DNA of 64,000 nucleotides from NCBI GenBank assembly GCA_016713305.1, contig JADJPK010000031.1:248001-312000 (forward strand), in the 5' to 3' direction. Positions 49,641 through 58,299 of the stretch are shown piece by piece. The stretch comes from Betaproteobacteria bacterium (GTDB lineage Bacteria > Pseudomonadota > Gammaproteobacteria > Burkholderiales > Ga0077523). The position numbers and the translations under genes are program-made. The first letter of the stretch is position 1. Every line of letters begins with the position of its first letter. The notes under the pieces were generated by a model. It was given only the letters and a program-made list of their open reading frames with translations. It was not told where the DNA came from and did no database searches.

Positions 49641-50204
49641 TCAGTCCGCCCGGGCGCGAGGCTCGACGGGGTAGAAGGCATAGGAAAGCGTGATGGACGT
49701 ATCCTTGGCCGGCAGTTCGGGACTCACGTAGAACGTGACGGGCAGTTCGCGCGTCACACCCGGTTCCAGCGCCTGCTGCTTGAAACAGAAGCAGTCGATC
49801 TTGTGCAGATGGGCGGCCGCGCTTCCGGGACTCACACTCGGCACCGCCTGACCGATGATGGTCGTGTTGGTCGGATTCCTCACGCGGTACTTGGTCGTGA
49901 CGATCTCGCCGGGATGGACGACCAGCGAGTTCTCGGTCGGCTCGAAGGTCCAGCCCGCACCCGGCATGGCCGTGCTCATGAGTTCCACGGTCACCCAGCG
50001 GTTCCGGTCGACCCCCACCGGCCGGTCGGCCGCGGCTCTGGCATCGACCGGCTTGCCGCCGATGCCAGTTACTCTGCACAGGACGTCATACAGCGGAACC
50101 AGCGCGAATCCGAACCCGAACGCCGCCACGGAAATCACGGCGAGCCAGCGCGCGATACGTGCGTTGGAACGACGATGGCGTGGGGTATCCGGGGTATTGG
50201 TCAT
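49641..50204 (-). CDS. ctaG: cytochrome c oxidase assembly protein CtaG/Cox11
   Basis: The product is 187 residues. A single N-terminal transmembrane helix (IARWLAVISVAAFGFGFALVPLYDVLCRVTGIGGK) is followed by a periplasmic immunoglobulin-like domain. The copper-binding KIDCFCFKQQALEPG motif (CFCF) delivers CuB to subunit I. VPLYDVLC near the helix is the third conserved cysteine site. Its start is one base after the stop of the small protein gene, so it is coupled to coxA expression. Confidence 0.95.
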   Translation of the reverse strand: MTNTPDTPRHRRSNARIARWLAVISVAAFGFGFALVPLYDVLCRVTGIGGKPVDARAAADRPVGVDRNRWVTVELMSTAMPGAGWTFEPTENSLVVHPGEIVTTKYRVRNPTNTTIIGQAVPSVSPGSAAAHLHKIDCFCFKQQALEPGVTRELPVTFYVSPELPAKDTSITLSYAFYPVEPRARAD

Positions 50205-50205
50205 T

Positions 50206-50361
50206 TCAGAACGGACGGAACTGCCACAGGGCCAGCCCGAAGATCACGAGCGCGATGGCCCCGATTCCGAAGGCAAGCGTGACGTTGCTGACACCGCCAC
50301 GGCCGGCGGGCGAATCACCCGCCTGACAGTGAGGCCCTGCATCCTGCCTCGATGCTGTCAT
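50206..50361 (-). CDS. cytochrome oxidase small assembly-type membrane protein
   Basis: This 51-residue protein has one transmembrane helix near the C-terminus (VTLAFGIGAIALVIFGLALWQF). The start ATG overlaps the coxA stop (ATGA), and its stop lies one base before the cox11 start. Betaproteobacteria typically have a small open frame at exactly this position, annotated as cytochrome oxidase small assembly protein. Location, coupling and topology support that call; sequence conservation alone is weak. Confidence 0.75.
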   Translation of the reverse strand: MTASRQDAGPHCQAGDSPAGRGGVSNVTLAFGIGAIALVIFGLALWQFRPF

Positions 50362-51968
50362 CGAGTGGTCGCGCCGAACTGGGGCTGCTCGTCGAACGTG
50401 TGGTAAGGCGCCGGCGAGGGCACGGTCCACTCGAGACCCTGCGCGCCTTCCCAGGCGCGGCTCTCGGCCTTCTTGCCGCCTCGCGCAGCCTGGACGACGA
50501 CGAGCAGGAAGACGAGATGGGAAGCGCCAAGGATGAACGCGCCGATGGAGGACAGCATGTTGAGATCGGAGAACTGCAGCGCGTAGTCGGGAATCCGGCG
50601 CGGCATGCCGGCCAGGCCCAGCATGAACTGCGGGATGAAGGTGAGGTTGAAGCCGATGGCCACCAGCCAGAAGTGCAGCTTGCCCAGCGACTCGTTGTAC
50701 ATGTGGCCGGTCCACTTGGGCAGCCAGTAGTACACGGCCGCGGCCATCGCTCCCATGACGGGCGTAGGATACAGAGCGTAGTGGAAGTGGGCGACGAGGA
50801 AGTACGCGTTGTGGTATTGCGCATCGGCAGCGGCGTCCGCCAGAACCAGCCCGGTGAGGCCGCCCCAGCCGAAGAACACCACGAAACCGAGCGCGAACAG
50901 CATGGGCGTCTCGAGGCTGATGGAACCACGCCAGAACGTCGAGATCCAGCAGTAGAACAGCACCGCCAGAGGCAGGGAGATGAGCATGGTGCTGTACATG
51001 AAGTACAGCTGTCCGCCGGTGGACATGCCGCTCGTGAACATGTGGTGCGCCCATACGATGATGGACAGCCCGGCGATCGCGATCATCGACCAGACCTGGG
51101 CCTTGTAACCGAAGGTGTCCTTGCGGGAGAAGCAGGAGATGATGTGCGGAACCACGCCGGCGATCGGCAGGAGCAGCACGTACACCTCGGGGTGTCCCAT
51201 GAACCAGAAGATGTGCTGCCAGAGGACGGGGTCACCGCCGCCGGCCGCATTGAAGAAGTGAGTGCCGAAGTGCCGGTCCATCAGCATCATCGTCACGCCA
51301 CCCGCCAGAACGGGCATGATGAAGATCAGCAGGATCGCGGTCAGGAGGAAGCCCCAGGCGAACAGCGGCATCTTCCACATCGTCATGCCGGGCGCGCGCA
51401 TGTTGACGATGGTCACGATCACGTTGATGGACGCGAGGATCGACGACATGCCCAGCATGTGGACCGCGAAGATCGTGAAGTCCATGCCCCAGCCGGCCTG
51501 GATCGACAATGGCGCATACATCGTCCACCCGGTGTCGGCACCGCCGGTGCCCACGCCCGCGAGACCCAGGATGAAAGGGATCACGAGCAGGACAGCTGCC
51601 GGCGGCAGAATCCAGAAGCTCCAGTTGTTCAGTCGGGGGAGCGCCATGTCCGGCGCGCCGATGACCATCGGCAGCATCCAGTTGGCCAAGCCCGTGGCCG
51701 CGGGCATCGCCGCGCCGAACACCATGATGAGGCCGTGAAGCGTGATGAGCTGATTGAAGAGCTCGGGCTTCACCACCTGCAGGCCGGGCATGAACAGCTC
51801 GGCGCGCACCATGAGGATCATCGCTCCGCCCGTCAGCAGCATGACGAAGGCGAAGATGAGGTACATCGTGCCGATGTCCTTGTGGTTGGTCGTCACGAGC
51901 CACCGTGTGAATCCGGCGGGGTGGCCATGGTGGTGGCTGTCGTGCCCTTCTATGGTCGTCGCAGTCAT
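50358..51968 (-). CDS. ctaD: cytochrome c oxidase subunit I
   Basis: The product is 536 residues with twelve transmembrane helices. The cytosolic N-terminus HHHGHPAGFTRWLVTTNHKDIG is typical. Heme and copper ligands are present: HGLIMVFGAAMP (heme a His), GHPEVYVLLLP with the A1-type Glu and CuB His-Tyr cross-link site, WAHHMFTSGM (CuB histidines), and the heme a/a3 His pair near VAHFHYAL. GHPEVY, rather than SHPEVY, places it in the A1 class of heme-copper oxidases. It is preceded by coxB (31-bp gap) and overlaps the small protein gene. Confidence 0.97.
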   Translation of the reverse strand: MTATTIEGHDSHHHGHPAGFTRWLVTTNHKDIGTMYLIFAFVMLLTGGAMILMVRAELFMPGLQVVKPELFNQLITLHGLIMVFGAAMPAATGLANWMLPMVIGAPDMALPRLNNWSFWILPPAAVLLVIPFILGLAGVGTGGADTGWTMYAPLSIQAGWGMDFTIFAVHMLGMSSILASINVIVTIVNMRAPGMTMWKMPLFAWGFLLTAILLIFIMPVLAGGVTMMLMDRHFGTHFFNAAGGGDPVLWQHIFWFMGHPEVYVLLLPIAGVVPHIISCFSRKDTFGYKAQVWSMIAIAGLSIIVWAHHMFTSGMSTGGQLYFMYSTMLISLPLAVLFYCWISTFWRGSISLETPMLFALGFVVFFGWGGLTGLVLADAAADAQYHNAYFLVAHFHYALYPTPVMGAMAAAVYYWLPKWTGHMYNESLGKLHFWLVAIGFNLTFIPQFMLGLAGMPRRIPDYALQFSDLNMLSSIGAFILGASHLVFLLVVVQAARGGKKAESRAWEGAQGLEWTVPSPAPYHTFDEQPQFGATTR

Positions 51969-51999
51969 TGCGTTCTCCTGTCCTGGATCCGTACCTGTG

Positions 52000-53163
52000 T
52001 CAGCGCATCTTCTTCACGACGGCGGGCTGGACGGCATCGCCAGTCTTGTTGCCGAAGGAATTGCGCTCGTATGTCACGACCGACGCGATATCGGCGTCGC
52101 TCAGGGTTTCGCGGAAGGCCTGCATGGCGGTGCCGGTCTTGCCGTTCAGCACGCGATCCAGATGACCGTCCTTGACGAGGTGGCCGTCGCTGTCGACGTA
52201 CGGACCGGTGGCGATCTTGCTGCCGGCCAGCGCAGGGAACGCGGGCGGCATGCCCGATCCGTCCGGCTTGTGGCAGGCGGCGCAGGTCTTCTCGTAGACC
52301 TCCTTGCCGTGAGCCATCAGTTCGTCCTTCGTCCATTCCTTGCCGGCGGATTCCGCAGCAGCGACCTGGACGGCCTTCTGCTCGTCGATCCACTTGCGGA
52401 ACTCTTCTTCGGGCACGGCCTTCACGACCACGGGCATGAAGCCGTGATCCTTGCCGCACAGTTCCGCACACTGGCCCCGGTAGATGCCGGGCTTCTCGAT
52501 GGTCGCCCAGAACTCCCGCAGGAAGCCCGGAATGGCGTCGCGCTTCACGCCGAACGCGGGCACCCACCAGCTGTGGATCACGTCCGTGGACGTGGTGATG
52601 AAGCGGATCTTCTTGCCAACGGGAAGAACGACGGCGTTGTCGACTTCGAGCAGGTAGTTCTCGCCCTTGGGCTGCTGATTGTGGATCTGCTCCTGCGGGG
52701 TCGTGAGGACGCTCACGAACTTGACGTTGTCCGCCGGATACTCGTATTGCCACTTCCACTGGCTGCCCGTGACCTTGACGACCATGTCGGCGTTCGTCTT
52801 GGTGTCCTCGTAGGCCAGCACCGCGTGGTAGGCCGGAATGCCGAAGATCACGTAGTCGATGAAGAGCAGGCCCGCGAACGGCGCCAGGGTGAAGAACACC
52901 TGCTTGCCGCCCTTGGGGCCGGTGAACGTGGCCGCCTTGTAACCCTTGCTCTTCCGATGCGTGAACACCGAGTAGAGCACCAGGGCCAGCACCACGAAGA
53001 ACAGCGTCGAGGCGATCAGCATGAAGAGGTTGTGCACGTGCGCGGTGTCTTCCGCGACGGGCGTGACCGCCTCGGGCAATGTCCACCCTCCAAACGCCTG
53101 TGCGGACAGACACGCAGCCAACGCGGCGAAGCCTGCCGTGGCGGGCCGACGCAATCGATTCAT
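52000..53163 (-). CDS. ctaC: cytochrome c oxidase subunit II with fused cytochrome c domain
   Basis: The product is 387 residues from the ATG at 53163, placed directly after GGAGGAGGA; an in-frame ATG 12 bp upstream is less likely. Signal peptide, then two transmembrane helices (LFMLIASTLFFVVLALVLYS; FFTLAPFAGLLFIDYVIFG). The CuA cupredoxin domain has HSWWVPAFGVK and CAELCGKDHGFM. A C-terminal class I cytochrome c domain has CAACH and Met in MPPAFPALAG. It accepts electrons from cytochrome c at CuA; the extra heme domain (caa3-like layout) gives an additional donor site. First structural subunit of the operon. Confidence 0.96.
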   Translation of the reverse strand: MNRLRRPATAGFAALAACLSAQAFGGWTLPEAVTPVAEDTAHVHNLFMLIASTLFFVVLALVLYSVFTHRKSKGYKAATFTGPKGGKQVFFTLAPFAGLLFIDYVIFGIPAYHAVLAYEDTKTNADMVVKVTGSQWKWQYEYPADNVKFVSVLTTPQEQIHNQQPKGENYLLEVDNAVVLPVGKKIRFITTSTDVIHSWWVPAFGVKRDAIPGFLREFWATIEKPGIYRGQCAELCGKDHGFMPVVVKAVPEEEFRKWIDEQKAVQVAAAESAGKEWTKDELMAHGKEVYEKTCAACHKPDGSGMPPAFPALAGSKIATGPYVDSDGHLVKDGHLDRVLNGKTGTAMQAFRETLSDADIASVVTYERNSFGNKTGDAVQPAVVKKMR

Positions 53164-53185
53164 TCCTCCTCCCATGATGTGCACC

Positions 53186-53659
53186 TCAGTGATACGCAGT
53201 GCCGACCCACGACTGCAGATGCTGCGCGAGCGCAGCCTTTCGATCCGCAGAGGCGAGCCAGCCGATTTCGATCTGTTTGCCGTGCGAACGCACCCACAGG
53301 CGGGGAGCGTTCCGACGGCCTTCGCCACTGACGACCAACCTGGCCCAGTAACGGTTGAACTCCGTGCTGAACAGGCGTCCTGCCGTGCACGTTTCGATGA
53401 TCAGGCGGTCGCCCTGAACGAGGACCCGCTCGAAATCACCGTCCTGCACGTGGATGCAGGCCAGCAGCCAGACGAAGGAAAGGGAGACGGCACCCGCGAA
53501 GACGACAACGGGCCATGCGCCGATCCATGCGAACACGACAGCCACGAGGGCGGGGGAGGCGATGGCACAAACGTGACCGATACGGCGCCCGGCGTCCCGG
53601 GCATAGGCATCCCGGCGATAGGCGGTAAAGCAGAATTCGGACGTTTGCGCTGAATCCAT
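53186..53659 (-). CDS. DUF2244 integral membrane protein, oxidase operon
   Basis: The product is 157 residues. Two adjacent transmembrane helices (AIASPALVAVVFAWIGAW; VFAGAVSLSFVWLLACI) are followed by a soluble beta domain (DFERVLVQGDRLIIETCTAGR, FNRYWARLVVSG, PRLWVRSHGKQIEIGWLASADRKAALAQHL). This matches DUF2244, which often precedes coxB in betaproteobacteria. It ends 22 bp before coxB and is the first gene of the operon, so the operon promoter lies in 53660-54045. Its role in oxidase biogenesis is unknown. Confidence 0.85.
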   Translation of the reverse strand: MDSAQTSEFCFTAYRRDAYARDAGRRIGHVCAIASPALVAVVFAWIGAWPVVVFAGAVSLSFVWLLACIHVQDGDFERVLVQGDRLIIETCTAGRLFSTEFNRYWARLVVSGEGRRNAPRLWVRSHGKQIEIGWLASADRKAALAQHLQSWVGTAYH

Positions 53660-54045
53660 GGTGCGATTCGGCGATTCCGCTGCCCGGCCGTTCACAGCCG
53701 AAGCCCGACAGCAACAGCACGCGGGCGCGCACCCATGGGGTATCGAGCCCGCCGCTTGCAACCGGACGGAACCACCTTGGTCAGCCGCGTACCCATCGCC
53801 AACAAATGGCTGATGTGCCGCGACTTCCTTTTGACTCCCGACGTTTACTGCGTTTCTGACGGGGCTCGCCGATACGGCTTGGCGTCCCCTTCCCTGTGGG
53901 TCGGTAAGGTAGTGGCAGGCGCCTTCACGTGCTTGTCTATTCGTGACTCGTTTTTGTCGAAATACGCCAGACCACCCCGTGACGGCTGGGGAAAAGTGCA
54001 GTCGCGCTCCAGGGAGGGGCCGGTGTCCATGACACCGCGTGCCTC
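53660..54045. promoter_or_regulatory. 386-bp intergenic region upstream of the oxidase operon
   Basis: No convincing gene. A plus-strand frame of 104 codons (53735-54049) lacks a ribosome binding site and family resemblance. It must contain the oxidase operon promoter, and it also follows the AraC gene on the same strand. The part from about 53800 to 53990 is less GC-rich. No specific promoter box or regulator site could be assigned. Confidence 0.45.
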
Positions 54046-54995
54046 CTAGGACGGATCGGACGCGGAGCGGCCCGCGCGCAATGCGCTGGGGGTGGTGCCG
54101 AAGCGCTTGCGGAAGGTGCGGCTGAAATGCGCCTGATCGTTGAATCCCCAGGAATAGGCGATCTCGCCGATGGTGCGCGTGCTGGCCGCGTCCTGGGACA
54201 GTTCCTGGAAACAGCTGTCGAGCCTCTGTTCCAGGATCCACTGGGTCAGGGACACCGTGTCCTCGGAGAACAGGCGGTGCACGTGCCGAGCCGACAGACC
54301 GACGCTCCGGGAAATGAAGGCGATGTCGAGCGCGGGGTTGCGCAACTCCTTCTCGACCAGTTTTTCGATCCGGTCGCGATGATGCTGGTCCCGTTTGGAG
54401 GTCACGCGCGAACCGAAATGTCGCCGCAGTGAACCGTTGAGCAGTTCGACCACGGTATCCGTCGTCTTGATGTTCTCGCGCGTATCCAGCGATTCGTGAA
54501 ACCGGGCCAGCGCGGTCACGAAGGCGACGAACAGTGCGGGCGACTCGGCTGTCGCATCCATCCGGACGACGTCTCCCGCGCTGCGGCGGCGCTGGAACGC
54601 AGGCAGTCGATGGCCCGGAACGCCCACCGCCACGAGTCTGAAGGTGCCGGGAAACTCCAGATCCACTGCCTTGCCAGTGTCCAGCACCCCCAGGCTGCCC
54701 GGCTCGAGACCGACGGGTTCACCGCCGCTGCGCACGATGCACCGGCCCGAAACAGGCACCAGTGCGACGAGTTCGGGGCCGTCCCCGGTCATGGCGCAGG
54801 AGAGGGTGAACGCCTCCCCTCGAACTGCATGAGCCGGATCGCGCCGAAGGAATGCGTCCGGGCGACGGCCTGGAAATCGTGGCCGGCATGGGGGAAGACC
54901 CGGAGCTCCGCGCAGAAGAACTGGAGCATCATGCGCTGCCAGTGTTCGATGCGGTGATCGGGCGGAAGGGCTGAGGTATCGACGACGTGGCACAT
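54046..54995 (-). CDS. AraC family transcriptional regulator, frameshifted at 54816-54819
   Basis: The correct N-terminus starts at the ATG at 54995 (MCHVVDTSALPPDHRIEHWQRMM to MQFEG). The rest is read one frame over from about 54814 (EAFTLSCAMTGDG onward). The shift is at CCCC (54816-54819, GGGG on the coding strand), and adding one base would restore a single protein of about 316 residues. The N-terminal AraC-binding-like domain (HSFGAIRLMQFEG, DTGKAVDLEFPGTFRLVAVGVP) precedes the C-terminal double HTH (ALDIAFISRSVGLSARHVHRLF, IGEIAYSWGFNDQAHFSRTFRKRFG). As written, an alternative start at 54993 gives an arginine-rich nonsense N-terminus. Confidence 0.8.
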
Positions 54996-55137
54996 GAATC
55001 GGACGGTATGGTACCCGTCACAGGCTCGCGCTCACCAGCAGTTTTCCGAAAGTGCCTTTCCCGGAGGGTGGCCGTATTCTCCTCCTTGCGGGCAGGGCGA
55101 TCGCCAACGCCCCGGCCCCTGTCATCGAGGCGATCCC

Positions 55138-55638
55138 ATGCTCACCCGACCCTGGTCCTTTCCGCTCGAAGGCGGATGCACCTGCCGGCTGGTCCGTTAC
55201 CGGATGGAGACCGAACCGCTGTTCGTCCATTGCTGCCACTGCCGCTGGTGCCAGAGGGAAACCGGAACTTCGTATGCGCTCAACGCGCTGATCGAGTCCG
55301 ACCGGGTGACCATCGCGAGCGGCAGTCCGGAACTCGTGGACACCCCGTCGGCGAGCGGCAGGGGGCAGAAGATATTCCGCTGCCCTCGGTGCCACGTGGC
55401 GGTCTGGAGCCACTACGCGGGGGCGGGACCGCTCGTCCGTTTCGTGCGCATCGGAACGCTGGACGAGCCCGACGCGCTGGCACCCGACATCCACATCCAT
55501 ACCGAATCGAAGCAACCTTGGGTGGTGCTGCCGCAGGACACACCGGCGGTGTTCCGGTACTACGATCGCGAGGAGATGTGGCCGGCCGCGAGCCTCGCTC
55601 GACGACGGGCGCTTCTGGGTCGAGCGGCTGGAGGCTGA
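55138..55638 (+). CDS. GFA family (glutathione-dependent formaldehyde-activating-like) protein
   Basis: The product is 166 residues from the ATG at 55138. The zinc-binding cysteine set of the GFA fold is present: GGCTCRLVRY, CCHCRWCQRETG and FRCPRCHVAVW. GFA proteins are small zinc proteins, originally linked to formaldehyde-glutathione adduct formation; most members have no proven function. It is transcribed away from the AraC gene; a divergent regulator-target relation is possible. Confidence 0.9.
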   Translation: MLTRPWSFPLEGGCTCRLVRYRMETEPLFVHCCHCRWCQRETGTSYALNALIESDRVTIASGSPELVDTPSASGRGQKIFRCPRCHVAVWSHYAGAGPLVRFVRIGTLDEPDALAPDIHIHTESKQPWVVLPQDTPAVFRYYDREEMWPAASLARRRALLGRAAGG

Positions 55639-55706
55639 GGCAGATGGCTGTCGCCCCGCGAGACCCCGGGCCGCGCCGTCGGCCCGAAGTCTCTCCTCCT
55701 GCGGTG

Positions 55707-56072
55707 TCAAAGGTGGAGAAGACGATCCGTACGCGCGGCATGGCGTTCTTGCGAGCCCGCCATCGCGGACCAGTGCCGACGGACCCAGTCGAAGGAGTGT
55801 TGCCATGCGTTGCCCCACCGGGATGCCGGCGTCCGCACGTCCTTCACGTGGAGCGTGGCCGTCCCTTCGAGCGACTGGATGACCGCCAGACCATCGCCGC
55901 TCAGGCGAGTGCGCTCTCCGGGTCCGAGCACGACATCGCTGGCATCGCCCGCCTGGGTGATCCAGACGTGGCCCCGCAGGACGTCGACGGCAAGTTCGCC
56001 GGGCTCATCCAACGCCACGGCATGGTTCTGCCGTATGCGGAAGTGCTGATCGAGCTGTCGCTGAACTTTCAT
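55707..56072 (-). CDS. DUF2917 family protein
   Basis: The product is 121 residues from the ATG at 56072, with AAGGAGG upstream; an earlier in-frame ATG lacks a site. The cupin-like core is visible: MKVQRQLDQHF, LAVDVLRGHVWITQAGDASDVVLGPGERTRLSGDG and VIQSLEGTATLHV, which match DUF2917. Function is unknown. Divergent from a GcvA-type LysR gene, an arrangement repeatedly seen in betaproteobacteria. Confidence 0.85.
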   Translation of the reverse strand: MKVQRQLDQHFRIRQNHAVALDEPGELAVDVLRGHVWITQAGDASDVVLGPGERTRLSGDGLAVIQSLEGTATLHVKDVRTPASRWGNAWQHSFDWVRRHWSAMAGSQERHAARTDRLLHL

Positions 56073-56214
56073 GGCGCCTCCTTGATGCATGAGTGGCAGG
56101 CATGGCATAAACCGCAAGTGCTGGTCGTTTGCCAGCGCCTGATGCGTTGCAGTATCGGAGGATGGATGGGTCGAAACAAACGGATTGTCTGCATCCGTCT
56201 CATGCATTTATCGC
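56073..56214. promoter_or_regulatory. LysR/DUF2917 divergent promoter region
   Basis: 142 bp lie between the two divergent starts. The sequence TGCATGAGTGGCAGGCATGGCATAAAC and ATGCATTTATCGCATGC near the LysR start contain several GCAT/ATGC half-sites that could be a LysR operator. This is inference from spacing and symmetry only. Confidence 0.4.
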
Positions 56215-57171
56215 ATGCGTAGCCGGCGCTATGAAGTCCCGCCGCTGGATCAGCTGCTCGCCTTCGAGGCCGCAGCCCGGCATCTGTCGTTCACCCGCGC
56301 CGGAGAGGAATTGTTCCTCAGCCAATCGGCAGTCAGCCGGCAGATCCAGGCACTGGAGTCCGACCTCAATGCGCGTCTGTTCGAGCGGCGCACTCGGGCG
56401 CTGCGCCTTACCGAGCAGGGGACTGCCCTGTACCGCGTCGTGCAGACGGTGCTGCAGCAACTGCACGAGACCGCTCGCAGAGTGCGCGGCAGCTCGAGCG
56501 TGCGCACGGTCACGGTGACGACAACGCCCGGTTTCGCTGCCCTCTGGCTGATCCCTCGGCTGACCGGATTCACACGCGGCAATCCGGGCATCGACGTGAG
56601 AATCTCCGCCGCCAACGAGTTGCTGGACATCGAACGCTCCGGCGTGGACGTGGCGATCCGCTACGGCCCTGTGGACAACGCGCGCGGGCTTCCGCAATTG
56701 TTCGGAGAAGTGATCTTTCCGGTGTGCGCGCCGTCCCTGATCGCGGATTCATCGCGGCCGCTGCGCGAACCAGCGGATCTGCGCCATCACACTCTGCTCT
56801 CCATGGACGACACGCGGGCGGCGTGGCTCGACTGGGAAGTCTGGTTCCATGCGCTCGGTCTGGGAGACCTGCCCGCGGACGCCGCGCGCCTGCACTTCAG
56901 CCACTACGACCAGCTGATCCAGGCGGCTGTAGGGGGCCAGGGGATCGCGCTGGGCCGCCATCCGCTCGTTCACACGCTTCTGGCCGACGGCCGACTGCGG
57001 GTTCCGTTTCACCGGGACGTCGTGTCTTCGCGCACCTACTACATGCTGCAGTCGTCGGCCACGCGTTCGCAGCCCCATGTGCAGGCGTTCGTCGCCTGGC
57101 TGATGGAAGCGGCCGAGCCGGAGCGCCGCGCTGCGGCTGCTTGCGCGTCCGGCGACGCGGCCTCCCCATGA
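56215..57171 (+). CDS. LysR family transcriptional regulator (GcvA-like)
   Basis: The product is 318 residues from the ATG at 56215 (MRSRRYEVPPLDQL). HTH: FEAAARHLSFTRAGEELFLSQSAVSRQIQALE, then the effector domain with FAALWLIPRLTGFTRGNPGIDVRISA, GVDVAIRYGP and GQGIALGRHPLV. This is the GcvA-like branch. It likely regulates the divergent DUF2917 gene. An extra short N-terminus from an upstream ATG at 56185 is possible. Confidence 0.9.
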   Translation: MRSRRYEVPPLDQLLAFEAAARHLSFTRAGEELFLSQSAVSRQIQALESDLNARLFERRTRALRLTEQGTALYRVVQTVLQQLHETARRVRGSSSVRTVTVTTTPGFAALWLIPRLTGFTRGNPGIDVRISAANELLDIERSGVDVAIRYGPVDNARGLPQLFGEVIFPVCAPSLIADSSRPLREPADLRHHTLLSMDDTRAAWLDWEVWFHALGLGDLPADAARLHFSHYDQLIQAAVGGQGIALGRHPLVHTLLADGRLRVPFHRDVVSSRTYYMLQSSATRSQPHVQAFVAWLMEAAEPERRAAAACASGDAASP

Positions 57172-57288
57172 GGCGGCACGGTCCGGCCCGCCGAGGGGCG
57201 ATCGATCCGTGCGCATCGCGAAGGCCCCCGCACCGCGCCCAGGGCGTCCACCGGATTCGTTCCGGGGCGCGCGCCCGCAGGCGGACGG

Positions 57289-57621
57289 GTGAGTTATCCT
57301 GCCCCGGTCTCGCCGCCGCTCCTGCCGGGACGCCGAGGGAATCCTGCGACATTGATCACCGCTGAGAAAATCCGGACCTACGCCGCCTTCGCCGGCGACG
57401 CGGATGCGTGGGCCCGGCAGCCTGCCCGGCGACGCGCCGGCATGACCGATGCCGACTGGCGGTCGATCGACGAGCTGCTTTCGGGTCTGGTATCGGCCGG
57501 CACCGGCCTTGCCTCGGCCGCATTCCGTCAACGGATCGAGGCTCTTCTGATGGGGGAAGTGGCGGACGAAGCCGCTCGCGAAGCGCTCCGTGAGCTCGCG
57601 ATGCGGTCGGGGGCCCGCTGA
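57289..57621 (+). CDS. small soluble protein of unknown family
   Basis: The product is up to 110 residues from a GTG at 57289; a TTG at 57352 would give an 89-residue protein beginning ITAEKIRTYAAF, which looks more natural. Helical and acidic at the C-terminus (VADEAAREALRELAMR). Contains WRSIDELLSGLVSAGTGLAS. No family recognised. Start uncertain. Confidence 0.55.
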   Translation: MSYPAPVSPPLLPGRRGNPATLITAEKIRTYAAFAGDADAWARQPARRRAGMTDADWRSIDELLSGLVSAGTGLASAAFRQRIEALLMGEVADEAAREALRELAMRSGAR

Positions 57622-57706
57622 TGGACAAGGCCGGCGGGGACGCTGCGGCCATTGGCAAGATGGCAATCGGGAGGCAGGGCATCTGTCGATGAGAAAGGCA
57701 AGACAC

Positions 57707-57868
57707 ATGAAGCGGGTGATGCAGACAGCGGTGAAACCGAGAAATCCCGTCGCAGCCGCACTCGCCACTTCCGTCGGCCCCCGCGGAAGCGGCGTGCACG
57801 GCAAGACCCGCGCGGCGCAGCGCCGGCGCGACAAGATCGCGCTCGCGAAGGAACCGACCGAGGAATGA
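57707..57868 (+). CDS. small basic conserved protein
   Basis: The product is 53 residues from the ATG at 57707; starts at 57689 or 57719 are possible. The pattern KPRNPVAAALATS, then GVHGKTRAAQRRRDKIALAKE resembles short lysine/arginine-rich proteins common in Burkholderiales that share PRNP and G-H-K/R-x-x-x-R-R elements. Function unknown; a nucleic-acid- or ribosome-binding role would be guesswork. Confidence 0.6.
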   Translation: MKRVMQTAVKPRNPVAAALATSVGPRGSGVHGKTRAAQRRRDKIALAKEPTEE

Positions 57869-57929
57869 AAATCGAGGCCAGAAGACCCGGAGCGGTTCCG
57901 GCCCCCTGCCCCCTCCGCACGAATCGGCG

Positions 57930-58268
57930 ATGCTGCCGCAGCTGAAAGTCTTCGGCCTGTTCGTCGCGACCGCGCTGGCGGAAATCACCGGCTGCTATCT
58001 GCCGTATCTGTGGCTGACGAAACGTGGACCGGCGTGGCTGCTGCTTCCTGCGGCCGCCAGCCTCATCCTGTTCGTATGGCTGCTGTCGCTGCACCCCACC
58101 GCGGCGGGCCGCGTCTACGCGGCCTATGGCGGGGTGTACGTGGCTGTCGCGCTTGCGTGGCTCTGGCTGGTGGACCGGGTCGCGCTCACTGCGTGGGATG
58201 TGCTCGGTGCGTCGGTCAGCGTGCTGGGCATGGCCATCATCATGTTCGCGCCGCGTTCCTCGGCCTGA
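57930..58268 (+). CDS. ynfA: YnfA/UPF0060 family membrane protein
   Basis: The product is 112 residues with four transmembrane helices. Family features: ALAEITGCYLPYLWLTK, LSLHPTAAGRVYAAYGGVYVAVALAWLW, and the C-terminal VLGASVSVLGMAIIMFAPR. UPF0060 proteins have an SMR-like fold and have been linked to drug efflux in some species, not established here. The GNAT gene follows after 31 bp. Confidence 0.92.
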   Translation: MLPQLKVFGLFVATALAEITGCYLPYLWLTKRGPAWLLLPAAASLILFVWLLSLHPTAAGRVYAAYGGVYVAVALAWLWLVDRVALTAWDVLGASVSVLGMAIIMFAPRSSA

Positions 58269-58299
58269 GGAGCGTTCGCGGACACCCCGGAGCAACGAC

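Noticed and set aside
53735..54049. 104-codon plus-strand frame upstream of the oxidase operon
   Set aside because: No ribosome binding site, no family resemblance, atypical composition. It is better read as a promoter region.
54789..54995. Separate small gene of 68 codons at the AraC start
   Set aside because: Its sequence is the natural N-terminus of the AraC regulator and continues in the other frame after the CCCC run.
57620..57691. 23-codon frame starting at the stop of the 57289 gene
   Set aside because: Too short, with no resemblance to anything. The basic 53-residue frame just downstream is a better candidate.
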